From Istiophorus platypterus (Eukaryota > Chordata > Actinopteri > Istiophoriformes > Istiophoridae): 64,000 nucleotides of DNA. Under the pieces are notes generated by a model, which saw only the letters and a program-made list of their open reading frames with translations, did not search any database and was not told where the DNA came from. The stretch is from assembly GCA_016859345.1 (NCBI GenBank), contig CM029116.1, positions 8,281,143-8,345,142 of the forward strand, in the 5' to 3' direction. Both the position numbers and the translations under genes were made by a program. Below, one piece after another: positions 52,057-61,150 of this stretch (positions are counted from its first letter, which is position 1; the number at the start of each line of letters is the position of its first letter).

Positions 52057-55000
52057 TCTCCTCTCTCCCCCAGTGCTGGAGCGATGTTACCCGAAGGAGG
52101 TGCAGGAGCTGTACGACGTCATGAGGCGATTTGCCAGAGTGGTTGGACCCATTGAACACGACAAATTCATCGAAAGTCACGCGCGTTAGTATTTGGCCGA
52201 GAACACGCAGCAGGCTTTTGAACGGACAGGCTCTGAGAACATGTCCAACAGACACAAACACGGAGAGTCGATTTAACCGGCTCTTGCCAGACTGCCTCGA
52301 CCTCTCTAAGTGATCCTGGCGTTAAAGGATGGTGTTTATTTTATTTTATTTTACTTCATGGGAACGTAACCTCAGAGGTCCCTAGTATGTTTGACAAATT
52401 AAAGGAAAGACCAAGGTGAAGTGTCATGAAGTGAACATGAAGACGAGCCTCCAAAAATCCACCAGCGCTCCTTGACATAAATTCTCCAAGTTTCCGAAAC
52501 TCTACTTGGTTGACTTTTTTTTTCCCCAAAACATTCTCCTTCCCTCATTTGGCTTTATGATGACGGTGTGCTTCCTAAGACAAAGCTCCAAAAAACCCCC
52601 AAAAACCCTCCCATGACCCTTGACCCCGATCCACGCGAGGACCCGGTGACGGGTCAGACTGAGGCCATAGCAGATCATTCCCATCGTTATCACCCTTGTC
52701 GAGCCACTCGTTCGCTTTTCTGGCAGAGTTAGATGGGAAGATTGGCACCGCTCGCAAATAAGGCTTCACCAGGAAGCCGTTTAGCTTTAGCTTAGCACAA
52801 AGACTTGAAAGCGAGGGAAGCAGCTAGCCTGGCTCTGTTTAAAGGGATTAAAATCCGCCCACCAGAACCTCTAAAGCTTAATAATTACCATGTTAAATCT
52901 CCCTTTTTTTTTCTTTTTTAAATCCTTGCAAAAAAACCCTTGGACAGAGCCTGGCCAGCTGTTTTCCCCCCGTTTCCACTCTATATGCTAAGCTAAGCTA
53001 ACTGCCCTCTGGCTGTAGGTTGATGATCCATAGGGATAGATGGCGAATGATATCGGCCCTCTTGTCGAACTTCTCGAGGAAACAGATCAGCGCACTTTCC
53101 AAAATGTGGAATCATTCCTTTATACCTGCCAGTGTCTTTCAGCATGTGCTCCGTGTATGTATATGTATGTACGTGTGTATTCATGTTGTATGTATGTGTG
53201 AGTAGACGGCGATGGCTCACAGCGTGTTGTTGGTTGTGGCTGGAGCGGTCGGACCTGGAGGGAGACTTGCGGGTTCCAGTTCTTTTAGACGGAGCTGCAG
53301 TAGCTCCCTCTCTCCTCTCCTGACTGTACCACCAGATTAGCCGCCTTCAACCGCCTCCTTCTCCTTTTTTCCCTCCAGTGGAGTTTGAGCTGAGGAGGGA
53401 GATCCGCAGGCTGCAGGAGTACAGGAAAGCTGGGATTAAGTCCTTCTGCAGTGAGTCTAGTTTGACCTTTTCACTCCTCCGTTCAACAAAATCTCATTTT
53501 AAAGTTGCAGGGAAATGTCTTTCTATTCAGATTTGAGCAGTGCTGAGCTCTTTTATTTTGAGTTTGGCTCTAAATTGTGTTAATTATTGTTTGCTGCTGC
53601 AGCTCAGTGTATCAGGTCATCAGATCAGTTTTTGGAATTATAATGTTTGGCTAATCTGTTGATGCATGGCACATAAAGGGAAACTCAGCTGAATATTTTA
53701 TTGTGTTGCTGTTTCAGCTACTTTTGGAACAATATCAGAGAATTGCTGGCAAAATTAATAAAAGATTAGAGAATTTCTGCACATAATGAACTATTCCAGC
53801 AAATGAAGCATTACGGATTAATTCAAAACATTGTCTCACAAGAAAACTGTCCATCATTTCTTTCACCTCCAGTATGACTACATTCAAAACAGAGCCGCAG
53901 AGATTGGACTATTGTTCAATGGATCAATTGTCAGAAAATTCATATTTGGGATTTAGATTGATAGTATTAGAATTGTCTTTTTTTTTTTTAAGCACAATTG
54001 CCAAAAAAGTGCTGGTTCCTTGTTTCTGAAATGCCAGGATCTGATGCTCTTCCTTGTCACAAATGATAAGAGTAAATGTTCTCAGATGTAAAAAATTGTA
54101 AATGAAAAAATCGCGTCCCTAATTCAAAGCGACACTCATCTTTTTTTCTTTAATCCTTCCTCATCTCCGACGCCGTCCCCGTTTTACCCCCTTCCAGGTG
54201 CCAAGGTGTACGAGCGGGTGAAGCGGATGCGTGAGGACGAGCGCAGGAAGAGAACCATGCTGTGTGATGTGCTGCAGTACATCCAGGACGGCAGGGCCTG
54301 CCAGCAGTGGCTCAGCAAACAGGCCGCAATGTGAGTCACCCGGCGTCTCAGTGGATGAGCGGATGAGCCGGGCGGGTCAGCGCCGGCCCGGCACGACCCC
54401 GCCGCGGGCGGGCTGAGATGAACGGGGCAGGCGTCTGCGTCGCTGCTCATCCCGCTTCTACTTCTGTCTGTTTTATGTGCCGCCGCTCTTGTGGTTTCCG
54501 CGGATGGTCGTTATCCAGGTTCTCGTAATTATTCCACCTTTTATTTAAAAAAAAAAAAAAAAGTAAAATCTTCAATGCGATGAGTCATCCTTTTTCTTTT
54601 TTTTTTTTCCTCCTTTGGATGATGATCCCTGAGTGAGAGTGGTGAACAGAGCTCGGAGACTCTGCCTGTAGGTGGGATGTGCGTATGTGAGAATAAATGA
54701 GGCAGTAGAGGTGCTCACGTTTCTCCTTCTGATTGCAGAGACGCCGGCATCACTCCAGCTGTCACAACGATCACGGTGTCAGGTACGGAGCTCCTTTCCA
54801 CCTCCTCCCTTTGTGCTCCCTCCTCTCTCTCGTCCTCGCATGGCCCCAAGGCACAGTCACATAAATGCACCCGCTCCTCCATAAATACACTCGGGGGAGA
54901 AGGGAAAAAAAAAAACGGGCCCTTACCTGCACATGTGTCTCGTTGTTTTTCCTTCCAAATTAGCTGCCTCTCCCTAACCTCCGCACCCACGCCGCTACAT

Positions 55001-56184
55001 TTCCACTATTTGCCCACTATAAATATGGGCCCCCTTGTCTCTCCCAAGCAAATGTTTTAGCAGCATGTTGTGGGCCTGCTGTTGTGTTATCTGAGGTGAG
55101 GGCCGGCGCCCGGGTGCTTTGCTTCTGTTTGACCGCTGTCGAATTTCCGCCCCACAGCCACGGGTAGGCGGAGCGCCCCTCCTCTCAACCTGACCGGACT
55201 CCCGGGGACGGAGAAGCTCAACGAGCGGGAGAAGGAGGTACAACTCGCTCTTTATCTCGGGGCCGGGTGTAAGTCGGGAACCACACGGCCGCCCGCCATA
55301 AAGTTTGCGTACCTGCCCCAGATGGCCACGCCCGGCGGCAGGTTGCATCTCACTGCCTCTGTAATATCTGTCCAAGTACTCTGGTGCCGAGGTATTTTTT
55401 GTGCCAGTCTTTCAGGCGAACATTTGACAGATCCTGCGTCAGGCGAATGCATGGTATTCACGAAACAGCATAGCCTGATCACGTGTACCGCTCACAGATA
55501 TTCCCTGCTCCTCGAAAGCAGAGGCAGAGAATTATATAGACATATATTATACATGCTGAATTTGTACAAGCCACTAGAAATTTTATCCTCTAGAGAGCTG
55601 GACTACATCAGTTATCTAACAGGACCCAGAGCCTACAGCCGTGCCAGCGGCTCTGTATGGCCATACTTTAGCACAGTGGTGCTTTGAGCCAGACACCAAC
55701 ATTAGTAATGCTAACATGCTCATTGTGGCAATGCTAACGTGCTGATGTTTAGCGGTTAATAACGTTTGCCATGTTCACTGTCTTAGTCAAGCACTTCAGC
55801 GTCCTAACATTTGCTAGTTGGCGCTAAACACAAACTGCAGCTGAGGCCGACGGGGACGTCGACGTTTCTCAGGTGTTTGGCCATAAAGCGCTTTATCTGT
55901 CAGCACGGCGTTTTGTAGGGCAGTTGTTGAGACGCTTTCCCTCAGGAACCCGGGCGGAGGACTGACCGACGGCCCTCTCGTTTGCTCTGCTCTTGCAGTT
56001 GTGCCAGGTGGTGCGTCTGGTGCCGGGAGCCTACCTGGAGTACAAGCAGGCCCTGCTGAACGAGTGCAGACGGCAGGGCGGGCTGCGGCTGGCGCAGGCC
56101 CGGGCGCTGATCAAGATCGACGTCAACAAGACCCGCAAAATCTACGACTTCCTGATCAAAGAGGGCTACATCACTAAGGCCTAG
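42665..56184 (+). CDS. tada2a: tada2a, transcriptional adaptor 2-alpha (15 coding exons, 445 aa)
   Basis: TADA2A is the ADA2 adaptor that joins GCN5/PCAF to ADA3 and stimulates nucleosome acetylation, in metazoans mainly within the ATAC complex in the nucleus. Joined exons give 445 residues, close to the ~443 of mammalian TADA2A, and nearly every exon reads as TADA2A. The ZZ zinc finger spans about 12-63 with ligands Cys17, Cys20, Cys31, Cys34, Cys42, Cys45, His55 and His59, all present. The SANT domain spans about 69-125 (Trp75, Trp95). The ADA2 central region and coiled-coil stretch are about 195-330. The SWIRM domain is about 357-445, ending Tyr-Ile-Thr-Lys-Ala. The start is chosen because Met-Asp-Arg-Leu matches the family N terminus. 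The -3 base is C, so the Kozak context is only fair. No frameshift or premature stop occurs, so the gene looks functional. Confidence 0.97.
43157..43260 (+). mobile_element. hAT-type element fragment, copy 3, in tada2a intron 1
   Basis: Left end CAGTGATGGAAGAAGTGCTC at 43157 corresponds to the left end of the element at 41435 (CAGTGGTGGAACGAGCACTC). The rest is too diverged to follow, and the right edge is a guess. Confidence 0.5.
43733..44040. mobile_element. MITE-like 'GATTAATCTGCTGATTATT' repeat, copy 4, in tada2a intron 1
   Basis: Contains CGATTGATTTATTGTTTGGT, CTATAAAATGTTAGAAAACA, AGTGAAAAGTGGC and, near the end, GACTAATCATTGCAGCTCCG, as in the copy at 24590 and same orientation. It ends about 240 bases before exon 2. 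Confidence 0.75.
44281..44387 (+). CDS. tada2a: tada2a coding exon 2 (ZZ finger, first part)
   Basis: Follows the acceptor TGTTTCAG and ends before the donor GTTAGT. It encodes residues up to 44 and six of the eight zinc ligands, except that Cys45 and the two His ligands come from exon 3. Confidence 0.95.
44483..44542 (+). CDS. tada2a: tada2a coding exon 3 (ZZ finger, second part)
   Basis: Sixty bases in phase 0, residues 45-64. It carries Cys45, His55 and His59. Acceptor TTTATTTCAG, donor GTAAGG. Only 95 bp separate it from exon 2. Confidence 0.95.
44637..44728 (+). CDS. tada2a: tada2a coding exon 4 (SANT domain start)
   Basis: Residues 65-94 plus two bases of the Trp95 codon. Contains Trp-Thr-Ala-Gln-Glu-Glu, the first helix of the SANT fold. 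The donor GTTAGT at 44729 is chosen so that Trp-Gln-Asp-Val is restored with exon 5. Confidence 0.95.
44990..45260 (-). mobile_element. Tc1-like transposase fossil in tada2a intron 4
   Basis: The minus strand from about 45225 down to 45096 reads Ser-Thr-Glu-Glu-Leu-Trp-Gln-Val-Leu-Gln-Asp, then Gly-Ala-Val-Leu-Glu-Ala-x-Gly-Gly-His-Thr. This is the C-terminal end of a Tc1-like transposase. A stop codon interrupts it before the Gly-Ala-Val-Leu block. The + strand shows the matching fish-repeat words GTGACCACCCTCTGCC and CTTGGAGAACCTGCCACAGT. It is of a different subfamily from the fossil at 39130-39440 and is oriented against tada2a. Confidence 0.75.
45460..45617 (+). CDS. tada2a: tada2a coding exon 5 (SANT domain end)
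   Basis: Completes Trp95 and encodes through Lys147 plus one base. Contains Lys-Glu-Glu-Cys-Glu-Ser-His-Tyr-Met, typical of the third SANT helix. Acceptor CTTCTTCAG, donor GTAAGT. Its last third (Leu-Arg-Lys-Thr-Lys-Asp) is the part that differs most from mammalian TADA2A. Confidence 0.95.
46216..46304 (+). CDS. tada2a: tada2a coding exon 6
   Basis: Residues 148-177, with Thr-Asp-Asp-Pro-Pro-Arg-Pro and Gly-Tyr-Met-Pro-Ala-Arg-Ala-Asp-Phe, near-identical to the mammalian protein. Acceptor ATACCACAG, donor GTGAGG. Confidence 0.95.
46547..46619 (+). CDS. tada2a: tada2a coding exon 7
   Basis: Residues 178-201 plus one base. Begins Glu-Phe-Asp-Asn-Tyr-Ala-Glu-Trp and is rich in Asp (Asp-Ile-Asp-Phe-Val-Asp-Asp-Asp). 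The donor GTTGGT is weak but is required by frame and homology. Confidence 0.95.
46741..46804 (+). CDS. tada2a: tada2a coding exon 8
   Basis: Residues 202-222 plus two bases. Contains Val-Val-Asp-Ile-Tyr-His-Ser-Arg-Leu-Lys-Glu-Arg, start of the basic helical ADA2 region. Acceptor TGTTTCAG, donor GTAGGT. Confidence 0.95.
47705..48524. mobile_element. DNA transposon with perfect 22-bp terminal inverted repeats in tada2a intron 8
   Basis: The left end at 47705-47726 (CTCAGTTGGCAGTTTATTAG, then GT) is the exact reverse complement of 48503-48524. A left-end word TTATTAGGTACACCTAGC is one I know from a dispersed fish repeat. I see no clear target duplication. The interior is not coding: a short frame at 48033-48356 is unlike known transposases. 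An insert of unrelated sequence may sit in the middle, because the right half is more GC-rich. Non-autonomous, class unassigned. Confidence 0.85.
48706..48749 (+). CDS. tada2a: tada2a coding exon 9
   Basis: A 44-bp micro-exon: completes Lys223, then Ile-Ile-Arg-Asp-His-Gly-Leu-Ile-Asn-Leu-Arg-Lys-Phe-Gln plus one base. A T-rich tract of about 30 bases precedes the acceptor TTCCAG. Donor GTAAGT. Confidence 0.95.
49463..49505. repeat. Short GT microsatellite in tada2a intron 9
   Basis: About 13 GT units, followed by TATGTGTTCATGTGTGTG. Confidence 0.85.
50276..50527. mobile_element. MITE-like 'GATTAATCTGCTGATTATT' repeat, copy 5, in tada2a intron 9
   Basis: Words TTTTATTTGACCAACAGCCC, AAAATCCGAAGATCATCAGT and CCGATAATCAAAATACCGGC match the internal part of the family seen at 24590. 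It is an old diverged copy. Confidence 0.65.
51975..52073 (+). repeat. CT polypyrimidine microsatellite abutting the exon 10 acceptor
   Basis: Nearly 100 bases of CT with a few CC and TT interruptions, running straight into the CCCCCAG acceptor of tada2a exon 10. It acts as an extremely long polypyrimidine tract. Length changes here would alter the distance from the branch point to the acceptor. Confidence 0.95.
52074..52184 (+). CDS. tada2a: tada2a coding exon 10
   Basis: Residues 238-274 plus one base, with Tyr-Pro-Lys-Glu-Val-Gln and Met-Arg-Arg-Phe-Ala-Arg-Val-Val-Gly-Pro. The junction codon gives Met-Leu-Glu-Arg where the mammalian protein has Leu-Met-Glu-Arg. The donor GTTAGT is weak. 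Confidence 0.95.
52720..53125. mobile_element. Teleost MITE-like repeat, GCTAAGCTAAGCTAAC family, copy 2, in tada2a intron 10
   Basis: Starts near AGAGTTAGATGGGAAGATTG. It contains GCTTTAGCTTAGCACAAAGA, CAGCTAGCCTGGCTCTGTTT and GCTAAGCTAAGCTAAC (about 52987), and ends in CTTTCCAAAATGTGGAATCA. It is more complete than copy 1 at 18045-18445. There is no coding capacity. Confidence 0.8.
53379..53450 (+). CDS. tada2a: tada2a coding exon 11
   Basis: Residues 275-298 plus one base: Glu-Phe-Glu-Leu-Arg-Arg-Glu-Ile, a charged helix of the ADA2 region. Acceptor CCCTCCAG, donor GTGAGT. Confidence 0.95.
54198..54330 (+). CDS. tada2a: tada2a coding exon 12
   Basis: Residues 299-342 plus two bases. Contains Arg-Lys-Arg-Thr-Met-Leu, then Leu-Gln-Tyr-Ile-Gln-Asp and Ala-Cys-Gln-Gln-Trp-Leu. 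Acceptor CTTCCAG, donor GTGAGT. Confidence 0.95.
54739..54782 (+). CDS. tada2a: tada2a coding exon 13 (linker)
   Basis: A 44-bp exon for the Thr/Val-rich linker before the SWIRM domain (Asp-Ala-Gly-Ile-Thr-Pro-Ala-Val). It is the least conserved exon and is placed by frame and GATTGCAG/GTACGG sites. Confidence 0.9.
55158..55237 (+). CDS. tada2a: tada2a coding exon 14 (SWIRM start)
   Basis: Residues 358-384: Gly-Arg-Arg-Ser-Ala-Pro-Pro-Leu-Asn-Leu-Thr-Gly-Leu-Pro-Gly-Thr-Glu, a TADA2A signature. Acceptor CCCCACAG, donor GTACAA. Ends in phase 0. Confidence 0.95.
55668..55890. mobile_element. Teleost interspersed repeat (GCTAACATGCTCATTGTGGC family) in tada2a intron 14
   Basis: TAGCACAGTGGTGCTTTGAG, then AATGCTAACATGCTCATTGT, GCTAACGTGCTGATGTTTAG and GCTAAACACAAACTGCAGCT are words of a non-coding repeat that I recognise in teleost introns. 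A single copy was seen in this window and edges are approximate. Confidence 0.65.
55999..56184 (+). CDS. tada2a: tada2a coding exon 15 (SWIRM end and stop)
   Basis: Last 61 residues and TAG. Reads Leu-Cys-Gln-Val-Val-Arg-Leu-Val-Pro-Gly-Ala-Tyr, then Ala-Leu-Ile-Lys-Ile-Asp-Val-Asn-Lys-Thr-Arg-Lys-Ile-Tyr-Asp-Phe, the helix-turn-helix core of the SWIRM domain. The exon is distinctly GC-rich at third positions. Confidence 0.97.
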   Translation: MCQVVRLVPGAYLEYKQALLNECRRQGGLRLAQARALIKIDVNKTRKIYDFLIKEGYITKA

Positions 56185-56425
56185 GAGCCTTTGGTTTGAC
56201 CACAGAGGAGACTGGACCGTGGTTAGTGATTCCTTTTCTTCTCATCTCGTAACATCGTAGGCCTTGTTTTGTAAGAGTTCCAGGTTGTTGCTGCTCTTTT
56301 GAAAGATTGTAACATTTGTAAGGTTCTGTTGTGTTTTTGAGTCTTAAATGTATTAAAGTGACAAATCTCTTTGTATAATTCTCTGTGGCCTCATAGGGCC
56401 TCAAATTAAAATTTGGATGTATTTA
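56185..56425 (+). other. tada2a: tada2a 3' UTR with ATTAAA poly(A) signals
   Basis: Two ATTAAA hexamers, at 56352-56357 and 56405-56410, follow the stop at 168-226 bases. Either could direct polyadenylation. No AATAAA lies closer. A 3' UTR of roughly 190-240 bases is inferred. Confidence 0.65.
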
Positions 56426-58815
56426 TTTCTCCTGTCATAAAATGTTTATGAAGAAATCATTCAACGTGTATGCTGATATTTCAATTTAAACCTAATAGAC
56501 TCAACTTGGACTGAAATGTTTGGTAAAGCTGTGTTTTACAGACGGAAAGGAGCCGACGTGTGACTATAAATTAATCGGAAATTTTGCGTAAAGAACTCGG
56601 TGATCGGAAAGACCGGAAAATTCAACTGGTGCGATTCTAATCAGTTGATTCTCCTGAATTAATGGCGTGTGCAGAGGATCTTTTAGCCAGCGCTCAAGTG
56701 AACATGCAAAAATGTGAAATTTGTCAACATATTAAAAGCTCCTTTTAGGGACTCGCCCAGGAAATTATTGGGAAACAGAGTCCTGCTGAAGCTTTGTTGA
56801 GGTAGAACTAGCCTGCACAGCAAAAACTGCACAAAGGATCTCAAGCAGGAGAGTCAGCGGACAAGAATCAGTCCTGACACCGAACCACTTTGTGATCCCC
56901 AGACATGATGATCCTTTGTTGCTCCTATAAGAGCCCGAAACTCAAGTCCCGGACGTGTATTTTTTTTTTTTCCTGTTCCAAGTAAATAATCATAGATTAC
57001 CGTCGATGAACGACCACACGTTTCCAGGTGATGGATAACACCGACGTCTCGTCGGCGAACTGTGAAATACGGCCCGATTACGGCCGAGCCGTTGGTCCCG
57101 TCGGGCGTTCTCGGATGATCCTTCACAGTTCGAGGCACCGGTGACTCCATCCTCTCTGTCTCCGTCTCTCCGTCTGCGGATGTGTGGGCCCGGTGCGACG
57201 TGGATGAACCGCGACAAATGTGCCACCAGCAGGCCCGACAGGCTTATCAGAGCATCGGCGTCGGCCAGCGGCCTGATTTTTAACGGCAGATCCGACCTTT
57301 GATGATAAGGGCGAGATGGCGTTGGGTGGAGGAGCGTCTGAACTGAGATGCAGGGATTAGATCTGGATATAAAAGGCTGAGAAGAAGAAATCCCCCCCCT
57401 CCTTTTTTTTCTTCTTTTTTTTTCAGGCCTTGATCTGTCTTACTGAATAAAGTTTCCGAAACAAACAAGGAGCAGCAGAAGCATAAATCTTATCCTTTCC
57501 CCTTGTACTCTTTTCACAAGGCGCAGCCCTCCCTTCCTCACGCTCGGCGTCTTTGCCCGAGACACGGTTCCAGCTGGAACCGGGCTCTGATCCGTCCAGT
57601 CTCCCATCCGTTTCCCCCTTTCTTTTTAAAGTTTCGGCTCTCTTGGCTGCCAATAGCGGTAATTGGCGTTCGATTCGCAGCTGAAGCAGATGTGCAAACG
57701 TGACCTGAATCGCTTTGGGTTCGACACCCAGCGGCTTAAAACCGGAACAAATTCCACGCCGGCGGAGAAGTCGACCGTAACACGTTGAAACCGCCTCACC
57801 GTTTTAGTTTTTTCATTTTAATGGATAGTACGATATATAAAGGCTCGATCTCGTCTGTCTTATTTGTTAGGCCAAATTTTCAGAGAGCAGAGTGGGGATT
57901 TCTGGCAAGATATGGCTGTTGTGACGGGCCAAAGCTCCAGCAGTATGTGTGTTGTATCCACATCCAACGGTGACGTAACATCCGAGTATGAAAACTGTGT
58001 AAGCTGTGATTAAAATGGTGGGGGGGGCAATGAGCGACACGATGAAGGCGCCTAAGCAAACAACAATAGAATAACTCATTAACTGAGAAGTTTTTGTTGA
58101 GCAAACTCGAAATTGCTGGTTTAGAGTTTGAAAAAAAAAATCTTCTCTTTCATTTCGGTGAAAACTGACATGGCCTCCTGTAGTCAGGCTTAATTAGAGG
58201 CAGTTAAGCTTATTGTCAGTTCACAGTGAAGTTGTTCTTAGTACAACAAGTGGTGCTGCTTCTGAATTCTAATATTTCTACATCTGTTTACTTTGGCTGC
58301 GAAATTTATTAGGGCGTAGCCGCTTTTTACCGAGATCTGCACATCATTGTTCAGGATGAATGTTCCTATTATTTCTACTTATTTTTTTTAATTCCATTTA
58401 TATTCCATACTGGGGGCTCGTGCATATTGTAACCCAGGCGTGGTACAGTATGTGTCTGGAACGAGTTCCTGCTCGAGTTCCTAATGGTCAGTCTCTAATA
58501 GTTAGCTCAGCTCGGATTTGGGTCACGTCCAGTCGGCTGAGTGTTACATCAGAGTCTCCACAGCTTCATCTCTCTCCGAGGACCCGTGTCCCAGTCTGTG
58601 ACTTGGCTCCGGTCTCCTCTGGATCCGGGGGGTGGGGGGGGCAGTGTCTTCCAGAATTAAGGTGCAACAAGTACGGGATTCATCAGATGCAGTGAAATAA
58701 AAGACGCAGCAGGATCGAGTTCTCTACGTGATCACATGTTTATTCTCAATGCAGAATATGTCTCGTGTTTTCCTGAGCTGAGCAGACGCAGAACCTGTTT
58801 CACCCTGTACATATG
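56426..58815. other. Gene-free stretch downstream of tada2a
   Basis: No exon of a neighbouring gene was recognised. 57040-57250 and 57530-57780 are CpG-rich. G7 and A-rich runs occur near 58020 and 58130. A minus-strand frame at 57867-58079 contains a hydrophobic stretch but has no supporting evidence. Confidence 0.5.
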
Positions 58816-58832
58816 GCGTGGCTCTCTCTCTC

Positions 58833-58865
<33 letters not shown>

Positions 58866-59337
58866 CTCTCTCTCTCTCCCTCTCTCTCTCTCTGTCTCTC
58901 TCTCTCTTTCTCTCTCTCTCTCTTTCTCTCTGTCTCTCTGTCTGTCTCTCTGTCCGTTTCTGTCTCTCTCTTTCTCTCTCTCTCTCTCACTTTCTGTCTC
59001 CTCTGTCTGTCTGTCTCTCTCTTTCTCTCTCTCTGTTTCTCTCTCTGTTTCTCTGTTTCTCTCTGTCTGTCTGTCTGTTTGTCTCTCTCTCTCATTTTCT
59101 GTCTCCTTCTCTGTCTGTTTTCTCTCTCAATTTCTGTCTCTGTTTCTGTCCCTCTCCCTCTGTCTGTCCCTCTCCCTCTCTCTCTTTCTGTCTCCCTCTC
59201 TGTCTGACTCTCTCTCTCTGTCTCTCCCTGTCTCTCTCTCTGTCCCTGTTTCTGTATCTGTCTCTATCACTTTCTGTCTCCCTTTCTTTCAGTCTCTCTC
59301 TATCTGTTTCCGTCTGTCTCCCTCTCTCTCTCCCTGT
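58816..59337. repeat. 520-bp CT-rich polypyrimidine tract
   Basis: Almost pure pyrimidine on the + strand (TCTC with TCTG and TTTC variants) for over 500 bases. Long Ser-Leu-Cys frames on + and Arg-Glu frames on - are products of the repeat. Such tracts can form triplex (H-DNA) structures in general. Confidence 0.95.
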
Positions 59338-59438
59338 CATGGTGAAGTCTGTGCGGTGGCGGTGGCGGCGACAGCAGATGGAGCAGATGTTGGTGTCAAC
59401 GCTTCGCATGGTGTGCTGAGATGCAGCATTTCTCAGCC

Positions 59439-59502
59439 CCCACACACACACATACACACACACTCACACACACACACACACACACACTCACACACACACG
59501 CC
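59439..59502. repeat. CA microsatellite
   Basis: About 30 CA units with TA and TC interruptions, 100 bases after the long CT tract. Confidence 0.9.
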
Positions 59503-59710
59503 GTTCGCCTCCCGCTCTCACCGACATCGTCTTGGAAAGGTAAAATGAATGTTGACTTCCTTCAGGAGGGAACTGGCATGATGGCGTTGATCTAATGAAC
59601 AATACACGCTACAGTTTTACAGCGGGAATCTTTGAACACTAGTGTCTGGTGGGCTGTTTAGAAAAAAATGTAAAAAAAAAATCTTCGACACATTCAAAAG
59701 ACAAATAATC

Positions 59711-60019
59711 GGAGGTGGAAATACGAGTGAAAGTCGTGCAATCAAAATGTTTCTTTAAAAAAAGTTCTCCACAAAGCACCGTAATGTGAAAGTAACGTAT
59801 AATGTGTTGCAGCTGGTAAAGGTGGAGCTAGATTTAATTATACTTTACTAACAAGGCCTGATCTTAATCTCTAATAATACATCATAGTTTATCTGTTGGT
59901 CATTGGGGGAAAACTGAGTAGTGGAGAAGAAGAACGAAGCAGCGAAAATGGAAAAGTGTGAAATGCAAGGGCCTCGAAATATTACTTGAGTAAATGTACT
60001 TAGTTACTTTCCAGCACTC
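59711..60019 (+). mobile_element. Non-autonomous hAT-type element, copy 4
   Basis: Contains GTTGCAGCTGGTAAAGGTGG, GAAAATGGAAAAGTGTGAAA and ends ACTTGAGTAAATGTACTTAG, TTACTTTCCAGCACT. The end is the inverse of the start of the copy at 33619. The left end (GGAGGTGGAAATACGAGTGA) is diverged. Confidence 0.7.
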
Positions 60020-60735
60020 TTGTATAAATAGGATCACATCAATTAACGATATCATGATATTAATCCCGCATCAGGATTAATTGTTTTTATCCTGCTCAAA
60101 GCACGGACGAAGGATTGCAACCAAAATACAGAGGAAATGATGTGATCTCCGCTAAGCTATGTTAATTTTTAGTCGATTATTATATAATTGTCAATTATAT
60201 CTCCCTAGAATGGTTTGCACGGTTGCAGCGTTGAGAGAGACACATGCTCTCATAACCCCGGAGCTATTTTTTTTTCTTTCTTATTAGAACGGCAAAAGGA
60301 GGCTGCCATGTGTGGAAAATTAAAAAGAAAACGCCGCTCTCCTGAGAGGGATCGATGCATTGGTTTTAGAGCCTCTCCTCTGCCGGTGTCTCATTGATTT
60401 TTAAGTTTGCTGCTATTCAGGGAAAAAGGAAAAAGACGTCTCCCTCGTTTTTGCTCTGAGCTGTTGGAGCTCAAATAAATAAATAAATAAATAAATAAAT
60501 AAAATGACAAGCTCTTGCACACACACACACACACACATGCACGTCGGTCTCTCTATAGTAGTGAGGACCCTGGTTGGACAAAACGAACGCCCCTCGCCCC
60601 AACGGTGACCACCACGCCTGGATACCCCCCCCTGCACCCGGTTCGCACTTGAGCCCCGAAAACAAGCGGCGGCGGCGGCGGCGGCAAGGTCCGGCCAAAA
60701 CGTTCCCACTTGGATGGTTTCAAACCAGCAATGTG

Positions 60736-60775
<40 letters not shown>

Positions 60776-61150
60776 GCATCATCGCAAGGGTGGTGGTAGG
60801 GTAGGCTTAACACAATTAACACACACACACACACATACACACACACGTATACGCCAAGCCATTCCAGGTGGTTGTTAAGTAGTAACACAACACCACAGAG
60901 GTGAAGGGAGGTTACCTTGGCAACCAGGACTGTGGCATACTGAAGTCTGAAGGGAGGGAGCGGTGGTGGTGGGGGGGGGGGGGTGGCGGCGTGCACACAC
61001 ATACACACACACACACACACTCACACACACTCGTGCTGTTGCTCATGCTCATCGGAGGAGTCGTGACTAACCAGAGCAGTGCACAGTATTGAAGTCTGCT
61101 GTGGCTCTTTAACCCCCCTCCCACCCTCCAGCCCCCCCACCCCCACCCCC
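60020..61150. repeat. Simple-repeat cluster (ATAA, CA, GGC, poly-G)
   Basis: Gene-free. ATAA units at about 60476-60503, CA arrays at about 60519-60537, 60728-60775, 60819-60846 and 60995-61031, GGC units at 60667-60685, and G13 at 60971-60983. The spacing of CA arrays with similar flanks suggests a decayed tandem structure, but I could not define a unit. Confidence 0.75.

Noticed and set aside
57867..58079. Minus-strand 70-residue frame with a hydrophobic, membrane-like N-terminal half
   Set aside because: It is short, unrecognised and has no promoter or splice context. Hydrophobic frames arise easily in AT-rich DNA.
58724..59595. Ser/Leu/Cys-rich and Arg/Glu-rich frames of 120-260 residues
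   Set aside because: Low-complexity translations of the CT tract on both strands.
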